From JBGUVL01 sp045134375 (GTDB taxonomy: Bacteria > Bacillota_I > Bacilli_A > Erysipelotrichales > Erysipelotrichaceae), in NCBI GenBank assembly GCA_045134375.1, contig JBGUVL010000033.1, positions 1-64,000 of the forward strand: DNA of 64,000 nucleotides. Direction: 5' to 3'. The position numbers were made by a program, and so were the translations under genes. Below the pieces are notes generated by a model, which made no database searches, was not told where the DNA came from, and was given only the letters and a program-made list of their open reading frames with translations. Positions 17,676 through 26,409 of this stretch are shown in pieces (the stretch's first letter is position 1; every line of letters starts with the position of its first letter).

Positions 17676-18561
17676 AATATCGAACATTGAGCGATTTTCA
17701 ACACATGATGGACCAGGGATTCGAACAACGATATTTCTTAAAGGTTGTCCACTTCATTGCCCATGGTGTGCCAATCCAGAAACGTGGTCATTATCTTCTG
17801 TCTTAATGCACAATGAAAGAAAATGTGTCAGTTGCCAAAAATGTAGTAGTGTATGCCAACAAAAAGCGATATCTTTTTTGCCAGAATTTCATCTAAATCA
17901 AAAGAAATGCATTGCTTGTGGTGAGTGTACGAAATTTTGTATTCCAGGTGCATTGTCTCTCTCAGGAGAGGAGAAAGAAATTGATGAAATTATCAAAGAG
18001 GTGAAAAAAGATGACGATTATTATGAAGCAAGTCAAGGTGGTGTCACCGTTTCGGGAGGAGAACCGTTTTTTCAAGAAGAAATCATTTTACTGCTACAAA
18101 AATTAAAAAAAGAAGGATATCACATAGCGGCTGAAACGACAGGGAATTATTCAATACAACGATTGCAAGAAGTGGAACCATATATTGATTTATTCTTATT
18201 TGATGTCAAACATGTTGATCATGAAGTGTTAAAAAAGGTAACCGGAGCAGATTTAACTATCATTTTAAATAATCTAAATTACCTAGCCAATAATTGTCCA
18301 GAAAAAGTAATCATTAGAACCCCAGTCATTCCAACGTTTAATTACGAAGATACCATTTTAAAAAGGATCATGGATTTGACAAAAGAATTTGGTTTTCGTG
18401 AAATCAATTTACTTCCTTACCATTCATTAGGGAAAAACAAGTGGCAAGATCTTCAGAAAACCTATGCCTTTGAAAATGAAAAAATGATGGATAAGAAGGA
18501 ATTGATGGACTATAAAAAATATGGAGAAGCCATTGGATTAAAAGTGAAAATCGGTGGTTAA
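17668..18561 (+). CDS. glycyl-radical enzyme activating enzyme (radical SAM)
   Basis: A 297-residue radical SAM protein that installs the glycyl radical on the upstream enzyme. The SAM-cluster motif is C27-x3-C31-x2-C34 (GCPLHCPWC). An insert of about 60 residues holds two ferredoxin-like cysteine sets (CVSCQKCSSVC and CIACGECTKFC), the form found with GCxE-type glycyl radical lyases and absent from PflA. VSGGEPFFQ is the SAM-binding GGE motif. It begins within the end of the enzyme gene, so the two are translationally coupled. Confidence 0.9.
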   Translation: MIKISNIERFSTHDGPGIRTTIFLKGCPLHCPWCANPETWSLSSVLMHNERKCVSCQKCSSVCQQKAISFLPEFHLNQKKCIACGECTKFCIPGALSLSGEEKEIDEIIKEVKKDDDYYEASQGGVTVSGGEPFFQEEIILLLQKLKKEGYHIAAETTGNYSIQRLQEVEPYIDLFLFDVKHVDHEVLKKVTGADLTIILNNLNYLANNCPEKVIIRTPVIPTFNYEDTILKRIMDLTKEFGFREINLLPYHSLGKNKWQDLQKTYAFENEKMMDKKELMDYKKYGEAIGLKVKIGG

Positions 18562-18586
18562 AAGTTTTCAAAAAAGGAGGTAGAGT

Positions 18587-19354
18587 ATGAAAACAACAGA
18601 TCCAAAAAAACAAGCAATTTTAGATCGTCTGAAAGGTGGGTTAATTGTATCTTGTCAGACTCAGAAAGACGAACCAATTTATACCCCAGATATGGTATTA
18701 AAAATGGCAGAATGCGCAAAATGGGCAGGAGCTGTAGGTCTGCGTTTAAATTCACCAGAACAAATCAGACAGGTAAAAGAAGCGAATTTAGGACTTCCTA
18801 TTATTGGGTTATATAAAGTATGGCACGATGATACTTATGTATTTATCACACCAACCATGAAAGAAGTGGATGCGATTGTTGAAGCAGGTGCTGATATCAT
18901 CGCTATTGATTGTACTTCTGAAGTTACCCATGAAGGAACCCAGGCATGGGATTTAATTAAAGAAGTGCGCAAAAAATATCCAGACCATTTGATTTTTGCT
19001 GATTGTTCTACTATTGAGGAAGCAAAGCGTGCTTCTGATAATGGTGCAGAAATCGTGGCTCCAACATTGTATGGATATACGCAAGCAACACAGAATATCG
19101 AAGGTGCTAACTTCAGGATGGTAGCAGATATGTGTAGAGAAATTGGGGATGAAGCATGTGTTATCATGGAAGGGCATTTATATACTCCAGAAGATGCTAT
19201 GAAATGTATTTTCTTAGGATGTCACTCAGTTGTTGTTGGCTCTGCCATTACTCGTCCTCATTATGTCGCAAAAAGATTTGTTGACTGTTTAAGCAAATAT
19301 CAAGATGATTGGAGAAAGGTAGAAAAAGCTCATCATACTAACGAATTAAAATAG
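18587..19354 (+). CDS. NanE-family N-acylglucosamine-6-phosphate 2-epimerase-like protein
   Basis: A 255-residue TIM-barrel protein. LKGGLIVSCQ, GLRLNSPEQIRQVK, FITPTMKEVDAIVEAG, IIAIDCT and VVVGSAITRP are NanE hallmarks. The catalytic Lys (in GLYKVWHD) and Glu (in VIMEGHLYTPEDA) of NanE are kept, so it should be an active sugar-phosphate epimerase. It is about 25 residues longer than usual NanE. No sialate lyase or ManNAc kinase is nearby; instead it is third in the glycyl radical operon, 25 bases after the activase, behind AAAGGAGGTAGAGT. ManNAc-6-P epimerisation is the default activity, but a relative acting on the product or precursor of the radical enzyme is plausible. Confidence 0.8.
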   Translation: MKTTDPKKQAILDRLKGGLIVSCQTQKDEPIYTPDMVLKMAECAKWAGAVGLRLNSPEQIRQVKEANLGLPIIGLYKVWHDDTYVFITPTMKEVDAIVEAGADIIAIDCTSEVTHEGTQAWDLIKEVRKKYPDHLIFADCSTIEEAKRASDNGAEIVAPTLYGYTQATQNIEGANFRMVADMCREIGDEACVIMEGHLYTPEDAMKCIFLGCHSVVVGSAITRPHYVAKRFVDCLSKYQDDWRKVEKAHHTNELK

Positions 19355-19392
19355 TAAGTAGTATGGAAAAGGAATGAAAAAAGTGAAGAATG

Positions 19393-19439
19393 AAGTGAAC
19401 CCGTAAAGTTAGAACAATTTTAGGAGGTTCACTTTTATT
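19393..19439 (+). terminator. terminator of the glycyl radical operon
   Basis: AAGTGAACC / GGTTCACTT stem with a 24-base loop followed by TTATTA. The sequence also resembles some IS ends, so it could be an IS scar acting as a terminator. Confidence 0.55.
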
Positions 19440-19535
19440 ATAAACATAAATCGCATCTCTTCGACAAATTTTGATTATGAAATTTTGTATAGTATCAATG
19501 ATAAAAGCATAGGATACAAAGAAGAAGGTGAGATT

Positions 19536-20039
19536 ATGAAATCAAAACAAGAAAAAAGAGAATCACTTTCCATTTTGATTTTGAATCATTTTCTACAATG
19601 GATCATTATGTTATTACCCTCTTTATTATTTCCTGTTTATATGTTGTTTACAATAATGATTCCCATTTCTTATGAGATGCAGTTGGTTTATTTTGGGATA
19701 ATGGATGGGTTGTTGTTTGTTTCTGTACTGTTTTTGAATCCCTTGATCACAGCGAAAATACAAACCAGTGGAGAAGGTTTTATTATAGAGTATCATCAAA
19801 GAAAAGGAAAAGAATTGCTGTTAGAAAGTCTTCCTAATTTTCCCTTTTTATTTATTTTACTATTTCTTCCCATTTGGTGTTTATTATTGTATTCCTTTGT
19901 TGAGTTCATCGTATTGTTATTGGATCCATTCCACCTTACTATAAGAGAAAGAATTATAATGATAGGAAATAAAATCATGGAAAAAAGAAAACAAAGAATA
20001 GAAAAAGATGCAATTTCAACGCAAGAAATTCCACAATGA
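19536..20039 (+). CDS. small membrane protein, unknown
   Basis: A 167-residue protein with about three to four hydrophobic stretches (roughly residues 15-45, 50-75 and 105-135) and a basic, charged C-terminal tail. ATG 19536 is preceded by AAGAAGGTGAGATT; the longer frame to 19485 lacks a ribosome site. The layout and the end (RERIIMIGNKIMEKR) faintly recall RDD proteins, but I do not recognise it with confidence. It stands alone between the glycyl radical operon and a HAD phosphatase. Confidence 0.6.
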   Translation: MKSKQEKRESLSILILNHFLQWIIMLLPSLLFPVYMLFTIMIPISYEMQLVYFGIMDGLLFVSVLFLNPLITAKIQTSGEGFIIEYHQRKGKELLLESLPNFPFLFILLFLPIWCLLLYSFVEFIVLLLDPFHLTIRERIIMIGNKIMEKRKQRIEKDAISTQEIPQ

Positions 20040-20148
20040 TCGAGGAAGAAAAGATCGGATATAATGGTATTCTCTTTGTTCACATCTCAGATAAAATAGC
20101 ATTTTAGCTAAAAAAAAGATAAAATAATAGAAAACAAGGAGAATCGGT

Positions 20149-20880
20149 ATGAAAGTATTTGCATGTGATTTTGATAAAACCTTATACCATTGGGGAGAAG
20201 GAATCAAAGAAGAGGATAGAAAAGCAATTCAATCCTTTCAGAAAAAAGGTAATAAATTTGGTTTATGTACAGGAAGACCTTATAGTGGAGTAAAAGAAAC
20301 TTGTCATTTAGTAGATTATGATTTTATGATTCTTTGTAATGGTGCTATTATTATTGACCATAATGGATCATTTCTATTGGAAAAAAAGATGGATCAAGGA
20401 TCACTTTTCTGTGTTGTTAAAGATTATAAAGAGGAAATCATTAATCTTGCAGCGAAAGAGGATAACTTTGTGTTCGAACAAGGAAAAGTACCCTTTACAC
20501 AAATACGAATCACAACCATGGAAGAAATAAAAGATACCCCTATTTATATGGTATCCCTCTATTTTGATAGTGAAATGGAAGCTGCCAAAGCAACCAATGA
20601 GATTAACATAAAATATCCGTCGTTGGTGGCATTTCAAAATCTAAGCTATGTCGATATTATGGCAAGCGGTTGTACGAAAGGCAATGGTGCTAGTTTTATT
20701 AAAAATAAATGGAATGCTACTCAATTATATGGCATGGGTGATTCCTATAATGATATTCCTTTGTTAAAAGCAGTGGATATTGCCTATACGTTTTCGCATT
20801 CTCCACAAGAGGTAAAAAATGCGGCTCATATTTTTGTTGATAGTGTGGCTGAAGCATTAGAAAAAATAGAAGAAAATTAA
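20149..20880 (+). CDS. Cof-type HAD-superfamily hydrolase
   Basis: A 243-residue cytoplasmic phosphatase. Motif I is CDFDKTLY (DxD nucleophile), motif II threonine in LCTGRPY, a lysine in CTKGNGASF, and motif IV is MGDSYNDIPLL. The Cof-type cap lies between residues 80 and 180. Slightly shorter than the usual 260-270 residues. The substrate is likely a sugar phosphate or nucleotide-derived phosphate, as for the family; nothing nearby narrows it. Ribosome site AAGGAGAATCGGT. Confidence 0.85.
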   Translation: MKVFACDFDKTLYHWGEGIKEEDRKAIQSFQKKGNKFGLCTGRPYSGVKETCHLVDYDFMILCNGAIIIDHNGSFLLEKKMDQGSLFCVVKDYKEEIINLAAKEDNFVFEQGKVPFTQIRITTMEEIKDTPIYMVSLYFDSEMEAAKATNEINIKYPSLVAFQNLSYVDIMASGCTKGNGASFIKNKWNATQLYGMGDSYNDIPLLKAVDIAYTFSHSPQEVKNAAHIFVDSVAEALEKIEEN

Positions 20881-21034
20881 TTTTTAATAAAAATAAGGAG
20901 GAATGAACATTAAGGTAATTTCGCTTTCAAGAAATAGGATTATTTTTCACTCATCCACAATAGGAAAACTTATGATTTGTGCTGAATTGAGCATGATATA
21001 GTACATAGCTAGATCGAAAAAAAAGAAACGTATC

Positions 21035-21064
21035 TTGCCAAATAAAGGAACTCTATATTATAAT
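21035..21064 (+). promoter_or_regulatory. promoter of the metG T-box transcript
   Basis: TTGCCA (21035), 18-base spacer, TATAAT (21059-21064), just before the start of the T-box leader. Confidence 0.65.
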
Positions 21065-21070
21065 AAGAAA

Positions 21071-21284
21071 GAAATTATAGTAGGCGATGAATGGAAGAGT
21101 AGTATATCGGATCTTTTTAGAGAGCAGGTGGATGGTGAAAATCTGTAGGAAATGGTATGCGAAGATGGCCCAGGAGCCAGCTGATAAGCAGCCGCGCAAT
21201 CAGGCGTTATTGATGAGGTGCATTGATAGATGCATAAAATAAGGTGGTACCACGGTTAAGCTCGTCCTTTGGATGGGCTTTTTA
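21071..21284 (+). promoter_or_regulatory. T-box leader specific for uncharged tRNA-Met
   Basis: Conserved parts appear in order: GGCGATGAATGGAAGAGTAG (stem I base), the AG-bulge AGAGAGCAGGTGG, the 14-base T-box AAGGTGGTACCACGG (21241-21255), and a competing terminator GCTCGTCC-ttt-GGATGGGC-TTTTT (21260-21283). The specifier candidate is ATG at 21157-21159 in GTATGCGAAGA, aligned with the UAC-UGAAGA of the known tyrosyl leader. A methionine specifier agrees with metG downstream. Confidence 0.9.
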
Positions 21285-21303
21285 TTATTTAGGAGGAATT
21301 GTT

Positions 21304-23247
21304 ATGTGCAAAAATTGTGAAAAGAAACCTTACTACATTACCACAGCAATTGCCTATACTTCAGGTAGACCTCATATTGGAAATACTTATGAGATCATTT
21401 TAAGTGATGCAATTGCACGTTACAAAAGAGCACAGGGATATGATGTGTTCTTTCAAACAGGAACGGATGAACATGGACAAAAAATTGAAGAGAAAGCAAA
21501 GGCTTTGGGAATTACACCAAAAGAATTTGTTGATGATGTGGCAGGAAAAATCAAAGCCAATTGGGATTTGATGAATACAAGCTATGATAAATTCATTCGA
21601 ACAACCGATGAAGATCATGAAGAACAAGTTAAGAAGATTTTTAAAAAATTGTATGAACAAGGAGATATTTATAAATCGAGCTACGAAGGTTTGTATTGTA
21701 CGCCATGTGAATCGTTTTGGACGGAATCTCAGTTAGTCGATGGTAAATGCCCAGATTGTGGACGTCCAGTTAAAAAAGCAAGTGAAGAAGCTTATTTTTT
21801 CCGTTTAAGTAAATATGCAGATCGTTTAGTAGAATACTATAATGAACACCCTGATTTTATCCAACCAGAGTCTAGGAAGAATGAAATGATCAATAATTTT
21901 ATAAAGCCAGGATTACAGGATCTGTGCGTTTCTCGTACAAGTTTTTCATGGGGCGTACCGGTAGATTTTGATCCAAAGCATGTCGTTTATGTATGGATTG
22001 ACGCATTAAGTAATTATATTACAGGAATTGGTTACGATGTGGATGGAAATCATGGTGAAAATTATAAAAAGTATTGGCCGGCAGATATTCATGTTATTGG
22101 GAAAGATATCGTTCGCTTCCATACAATTTATTGGCCAATCATGTTGATGGCATTAGAAGTACCGTTACCTAAGAAAGTGTTTGGTCATCCTTGGTTATTG
22201 ATTGGGGATGGCAAGATGAGTAAATCAAAAGGTAATGTCATTTATGCAGAAGATTTAGTGAAGTATTTTGGCGTAGATGCAGTGCGCTATTTCTGCTTGC
22301 ATGAAATGCCATTTGCGCAAGATGGTTCCATTACTTGGGAATTGATGATTGAAAGAACCAATTCGGATTTAGCTAATGTATTAGGAAATTTGGTAAAACG
22401 TACGATTTCAATGAGTAATAAATATTTCAATGGTAAAGTGGAAAATCCAGTTTGTAAAGAAGCCATTGATGAAGAATTGATTTCCTTAGCGCTAGAAACA
22501 CCAAAAAAGGTTGCAGAAAAGATGGAGCAGGTTCGTGTTGGCGATGCGGTTGAAGAAATCTTTACCTTGTTAAAACGCTGCAACAAGTACATTGATGAAA
22601 CAGCTCCATGGGTATTAGCAAAAGAAGCAGATAAACAGGAACGTCTAGCGACAGTAATGTATCATCTGTTGGAAGGAATTCGTTTTGCAGCAGTATTGTT
22701 GCAATCGTTCATTCCAGAGACTGCCGAAAAGATTTTGGATCAATTGAATACCCCAGAACGCTCACTGGAAAGCTTAGAAAGTTTTGGTCATTTGAATACG
22801 GATAAGGTGGTAGAAAATCCTGAAATTCTATTTGCTCGAATTGATGAAAAAGCAATGTTAGAAAGAATTGAAGCAGATTTATCAGCAAAAAAAGAAGAAG
22901 TGAAAGAAGAAGCAAAGGAAGAAGTAGCTGAAATCACTTTTGATGACTTTATGAAAACACAGTTTAAAGTTGGGGTTGTTACTTCTTGTGAAAAACATCC
23001 AAAAGCAGATAAATTATTAGTATCTCAAATTAATATTGGCGATGAAACAAGGCAAATTGTAAGTGGAATTGCGGATAGTTATACACCAGAACAAATGGTA
23101 GGAAAAAAGGTCGTTGTGGTAACCAATTTAAAACCTGCGAAAATCCGTGGTGTGGAAAGCCAAGGAATGTTACTAGCAGGGGTTGATAGCAATGGAATTG
23201 AACTTGTGACAGTAAGTAATCTGAAAGCAGGAACGATTGTAAGATAA
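21304..23247 (+). CDS. metG: methionyl-tRNA synthetase
   Basis: A 647-residue cytoplasmic enzyme charging tRNA-Met. The class I HIGH motif is PHIGNTYE, the zinc knuckle has two pairs (CTPC and CPDC), and the KMSKS motif is KMSKSKGN. After the anticodon-binding region, a C-terminal tRNA-binding domain (about 545-647: FKVGVVTSCEKHPKADKLL, ESQGMLLAG) is fused, as in many bacteria. ATG 21304 follows AGGAGGAATTGTT, directly after the T-box terminator. Its stop overlaps the start of the next gene by one base. Confidence 0.96.
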   Translation: MCKNCEKKPYYITTAIAYTSGRPHIGNTYEIILSDAIARYKRAQGYDVFFQTGTDEHGQKIEEKAKALGITPKEFVDDVAGKIKANWDLMNTSYDKFIRTTDEDHEEQVKKIFKKLYEQGDIYKSSYEGLYCTPCESFWTESQLVDGKCPDCGRPVKKASEEAYFFRLSKYADRLVEYYNEHPDFIQPESRKNEMINNFIKPGLQDLCVSRTSFSWGVPVDFDPKHVVYVWIDALSNYITGIGYDVDGNHGENYKKYWPADIHVIGKDIVRFHTIYWPIMLMALEVPLPKKVFGHPWLLIGDGKMSKSKGNVIYAEDLVKYFGVDAVRYFCLHEMPFAQDGSITWELMIERTNSDLANVLGNLVKRTISMSNKYFNGKVENPVCKEAIDEELISLALETPKKVAEKMEQVRVGDAVEEIFTLLKRCNKYIDETAPWVLAKEADKQERLATVMYHLLEGIRFAAVLLQSFIPETAEKILDQLNTPERSLESLESFGHLNTDKVVENPEILFARIDEKAMLERIEADLSAKKEEVKEEAKEEVAEITFDDFMKTQFKVGVVTSCEKHPKADKLLVSQINIGDETRQIVSGIADSYTPEQMVGKKVVVVTNLKPAKIRGVESQGMLLAGVDSNGIELVTVSNLKAGTIVR

Positions 23248-24137
23248 TGAAGAAACTCAATCAGACGAGTCACATTCTTTATCTTGTTGCGTTAGCCTTC
23301 TTTATTAAAGCGTATCTTGATGCTAAACCAATCCTTAATTTGATAGGGGCAATGCTATTGGTCATGGGAATAGTACGACAGTGCTTATTAAAAAAGGCTA
23401 TGAGTATTGAGGAGGAAGTCAATGGAGAAGACTCTTTAATCAAACGATTAAAGAGTGATATGCCACGTTATTGTGAAATGTTATTTCTCTATCAGCAAGG
23501 AAATTGTGATGTTCTATATGAAGAGGGCGATGGAATTTTGATTTATGATCCTAGCACAAAGCAATATATGGCAACGGCAGATTCGTTAGTTGGAGCAGAA
23601 GATATTATACGTAAGGTTGCTGATGATTACGAAACCTTAGTCGTTTTTGATACTGTTTTTGAACAATTGGAAGGGAAATTGTTTCGCTATCAAAGGAAAC
23701 AAGATTACTATAATTATTGGTATGGAAAAAAAGAGAAATTTATTCTTCCAGAAACTACTTGCACTTTCCGAAATCTAACGCAAGATGATATTGCATATGT
23801 GAAACAATGTCATCGGGTTGAAGCGTTATGCAAGGATGAGTATATTTATGGAAGAATGGAAGAAGGTATGCTAGGGATTTTTGTGAATGGCACATTAGCT
23901 GGTTTCATTGGACGTCATGATAATGGATCTATTGGCATGTTGGAAGTGCTGGAAGAGTATCGTGAAAAGTCTATTGGAATGTTGTTGGAAATGAAATATA
24001 TAAATGATTTATTGGATGTTGATGATCAAGAAATGATTTTTACACAAATTAATCCAGATAATGAAATCGCTATGCATTTACAAGAAAAATTAGGTTTTAT
24101 CAAGGCAAAACAAAAGTGTACTTTATATTTTCGATAA
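23247..24137 (+). CDS. GNAT-type acetyltransferase with N-terminal extension
   Basis: A 296-residue protein: a short hydrophobic start (about residues 9-45), a middle domain without recognised motifs, and a C-terminal GNAT fold (about 165-290) with GFIGRHDNGSIGMLEVLEEYREKSIGMLLE, which contains the acetyl-CoA-binding pattern, and NPDNEIAMHLQEKLGF. It is translationally coupled to metG (one-base overlap). The substrate is unknown; the N-terminal hydrophobic stretches suggest membrane association. Confidence 0.7.
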   Translation: MKKLNQTSHILYLVALAFFIKAYLDAKPILNLIGAMLLVMGIVRQCLLKKAMSIEEEVNGEDSLIKRLKSDMPRYCEMLFLYQQGNCDVLYEEGDGILIYDPSTKQYMATADSLVGAEDIIRKVADDYETLVVFDTVFEQLEGKLFRYQRKQDYYNYWYGKKEKFILPETTCTFRNLTQDDIAYVKQCHRVEALCKDEYIYGRMEEGMLGIFVNGTLAGFIGRHDNGSIGMLEVLEEYREKSIGMLLEMKYINDLLDVDDQEMIFTQINPDNEIAMHLQEKLGFIKAKQKCTLYFR

Positions 24138-24166
24138 GATCTCGTATTAATTACGAGGTCTTTTTT
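24138..24166 (+). terminator. terminator after the GNAT gene
   Basis: GATCTCGTA / TACGAGGTC stem (one G-U), five-base loop, six Ts. Confidence 0.88.
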
Positions 24167-24233
24167 CTTGTTCCATCTTTTTGTTATTCTTAGGCTTTAT
24201 GTCATATATGTAAGTAGGAGGAATTTTTTACAT

Positions 24234-25109
24234 ATGTTGAAATTAGAAAAAGTAACAAAAGATTATGGCAATGGCAAGGGAGTTACCAATCTTAGCTTTC
24301 AAATTGCAGCAGGTAAGATTTGTGGTCTTTTAGGAAGCAATGGTTGTGGAAAAACAACAACGTTTCGTATCTTGCTTGGATTGATTCAAAGTGATAAAGG
24401 TATGATTTATTATCAAAAAAAGCCACTTACAAGAGATGATTATCGTCTCTTTGGTTATGTGCCAGAAGAGAGGAGTATGCTACGTAATTTAAGTGTAAGA
24501 GAGCAGATTACTTATCTCGCAAGATTGAAGAAGATGGAGGAAGAGGAGATTGAAGATGCATTACAATATTGGAGTGATTATTTAGAAATTACAGAATACA
24601 TGGATACTAAAATTATTGAATTATCAAAAGGAAATCAACAAAAAGTACAGATGATGTGTGCTTTCATTCATAATCCGACCATCATTATCTTTGATGAACC
24701 ATTGAATGGACTGGATGTAAAAAATGTAGATCTATTTAAACAGTTGTTAATGAAATTGAAACAAGAAAAGAAGATTTTATTGATTTCCTCCCATCAGTAT
24801 CACAATATTGAGCATATATGTGATTCGCTAGTATATCTAAAAGAAGGAAGAATTTTGTTAAAAGGAGAAATCAACCGTTTGAAACTAAAGTATGAAACTC
24901 GTTATCTTAAGATTCATACAAAAAAGGATCTGTTTTTAAAGGAACCAGGTGTTTTGGGGTATCGTAGAGAAAAAGACTATTTGATCCTTACGTTTTGCGA
25001 CAAAAATAGTTGCTATGAATGCATAAGAAAGGTAATGGAGAAAGGAATTGACGATTTCAGTATGGATTTAGTATCGTTACAAGATATCATTCGGGAGAAA
25101 TTAAAATGA
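24234..25109 (+). CDS. ABC transporter ATP-binding protein (NatA-like)
   Basis: A 291-residue ATPase. Walker A is GSNGCGKTT, signature LSKGNQQKVQ, Walker B IIIFDEPLNGLD, switch SSHQYHN. The signature and the C-terminal extension (about 215-291) fit NatA/EcsA-like exporter ATPases. ATG 24234 lies behind AGGAGGAATTTTTTACAT, at long spacing; upstream in-frame sequence is hydrophobic and lacks a ribosome site. It overlaps the permease gene by 4 bases, forming a two-gene exporter. Confidence 0.85.
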   Translation: MLKLEKVTKDYGNGKGVTNLSFQIAAGKICGLLGSNGCGKTTTFRILLGLIQSDKGMIYYQKKPLTRDDYRLFGYVPEERSMLRNLSVREQITYLARLKKMEEEEIEDALQYWSDYLEITEYMDTKIIELSKGNQQKVQMMCAFIHNPTIIIFDEPLNGLDVKNVDLFKQLLMKLKQEKKILLISSHQYHNIEHICDSLVYLKEGRILLKGEINRLKLKYETRYLKIHTKKDLFLKEPGVLGYRREKDYLILTFCDKNSCYECIRKVMEKGIDDFSMDLVSLQDIIREKLK

Positions 25110-26371
25110 AAGAGATGATACGTTTTTCACTCCATCGACGCTTTGGTAATAAAGCAACAAAATGGTTTAATGTTTTATTATTTATGATGATTGCTTGTAT
25201 GTTATTTTTGGATTGCGTAATTTCCTTTTTTGATCCTTCGTTTCAACAGAAGGAAATGGTTTACTTAGAAAATATAAATAATGACGAGGTATCTTATTAT
25301 AAGGAAAACAGCAATCAAGATTACCAATTTAAAGTGCTAAAAAAGAAACGAAAAGAGGCAATCGAAAGCAATCATTTGGTATTGAGAAAAAATAAAGGAG
25401 ATTATATTCTTTATAGTAAATATGAAGTAGATGATATGGTACTCTCCCAATTTCAGTTTTTTATTGATAACTTTCATAAAGAACAACTAATGATGGAGTA
25501 TGCAACTTTGGACAATGTACAGCTAATCAATGAATATAATAAATCAATGGAGTTAAAGAACAAAGTGAGTGGTAAACAAGGGAATGTGTCATCGGATAAA
25601 GGAAATGTCATTTTCATGTTTGTTACAGCTATTTATTTTATGATGATTAGTTTTGTTTCTAGCGTAGCCAGTGAAGTAGTTAATGAAAAAACAACGAAAA
25701 CACTAGAATTAATTTTAACTTCCGTCAGCGCAAAGACACATTTCTATTCCAAACTGATTGTTGGTTGGCTAGTCATTTTACTACAAGGATTATTATCTTT
25801 CAGTTATCTTTTGTTTTGGTTTTTGTTGCGTTCGTTGTATGATCAAGGAAATGGGTTAGTAAAAATGATTCAGTATTTCCATTTATTAGAAATAAAAGGG
25901 AATAACTTTTATGCGATTCTAATGAATTTAGATCTAACACCAGATTTCTTTGTAAAATTAATTTATTCTTTTTTATTCTTATTAATCGGAATCCTTTTTA
26001 TACAATTAATCATGGTTATTGTTTCTAGTTTTGTCACTACGATTGAAGAAGCGGGAAATATTCAAGCACCTTTCTATTTGTTGTTACTTGGGATATACTA
26101 TCTTGTCATTGCCATCAATAATCCTCATGATTTAACCGAAGGGATTGGCTGTTTTTTGTCCTACCTACCACTATTTAATATGCTTTTGATGCCTTGTCGA
26201 TTAATCATCGAGAACGTTGCTTTGTGGCAATTACTGCTATCCGCAACACTTTCCATATTATTAATTATTATTCTTGTAAAAAAAGGAATTCCTTACTATG
26301 AAAGAGGAGTACTAGATTATTCAAACAAAGGATTGCTTACGATGATGAAAGAGAAAATGAATCACAAGTAA
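25106..26371 (+). CDS. ABC-2 type permease (NatB-like)
   Basis: A 421-residue membrane protein with an N-terminal membrane segment (about 20-45), a long external region of about 130 residues, then five to six C-terminal segments from about residue 170 on. VNEKTTKTLELILTSVSAKTHFYSKL is the cytoplasmic ABC-2 permease motif. The layout matches NatB-like exporters, which move ions, peptides or antimicrobials outward. Coupled to the ATPase gene by a 4-base overlap. The substrate is unknown. Confidence 0.82.
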   Translation: MKEMIRFSLHRRFGNKATKWFNVLLFMMIACMLFLDCVISFFDPSFQQKEMVYLENINNDEVSYYKENSNQDYQFKVLKKKRKEAIESNHLVLRKNKGDYILYSKYEVDDMVLSQFQFFIDNFHKEQLMMEYATLDNVQLINEYNKSMELKNKVSGKQGNVSSDKGNVIFMFVTAIYFMMISFVSSVASEVVNEKTTKTLELILTSVSAKTHFYSKLIVGWLVILLQGLLSFSYLLFWFLLRSLYDQGNGLVKMIQYFHLLEIKGNNFYAILMNLDLTPDFFVKLIYSFLFLLIGILFIQLIMVIVSSFVTTIEEAGNIQAPFYLLLLGIYYLVIAINNPHDLTEGIGCFLSYLPLFNMLLMPCRLIIENVALWQLLLSATLSILLIIILVKKGIPYYERGVLDYSNKGLLTMMKEKMNHK

Positions 26372-26377
26372 GAAGAA

Positions 26378-26407
26378 GGGACTGTCTATTCCAATCAGTC
26401 CCTCTTG
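26378..26407. terminator. shared terminator between convergent genes
   Basis: GGGACTG / CAGTCCC stem with an 11-base loop, between the ABC permease and the convergent amidohydrolase. Confidence 0.65.
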
Positions 26408-26409
26408 TA

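Noticed and set aside
19393..19439. Inverted repeat that resembles some IS ends
   Set aside because: It works well as a simple terminator and no second IS end or transposase is present; noted only as an alternative.
20903..21001. A 32-codon frame preceded by AGGAGGA, before the T-box
   Set aside because: The ribosome site is only one base from the ATG, the peptide looks random, and the metG promoter and T-box follow directly. Treated as chance or a relic.
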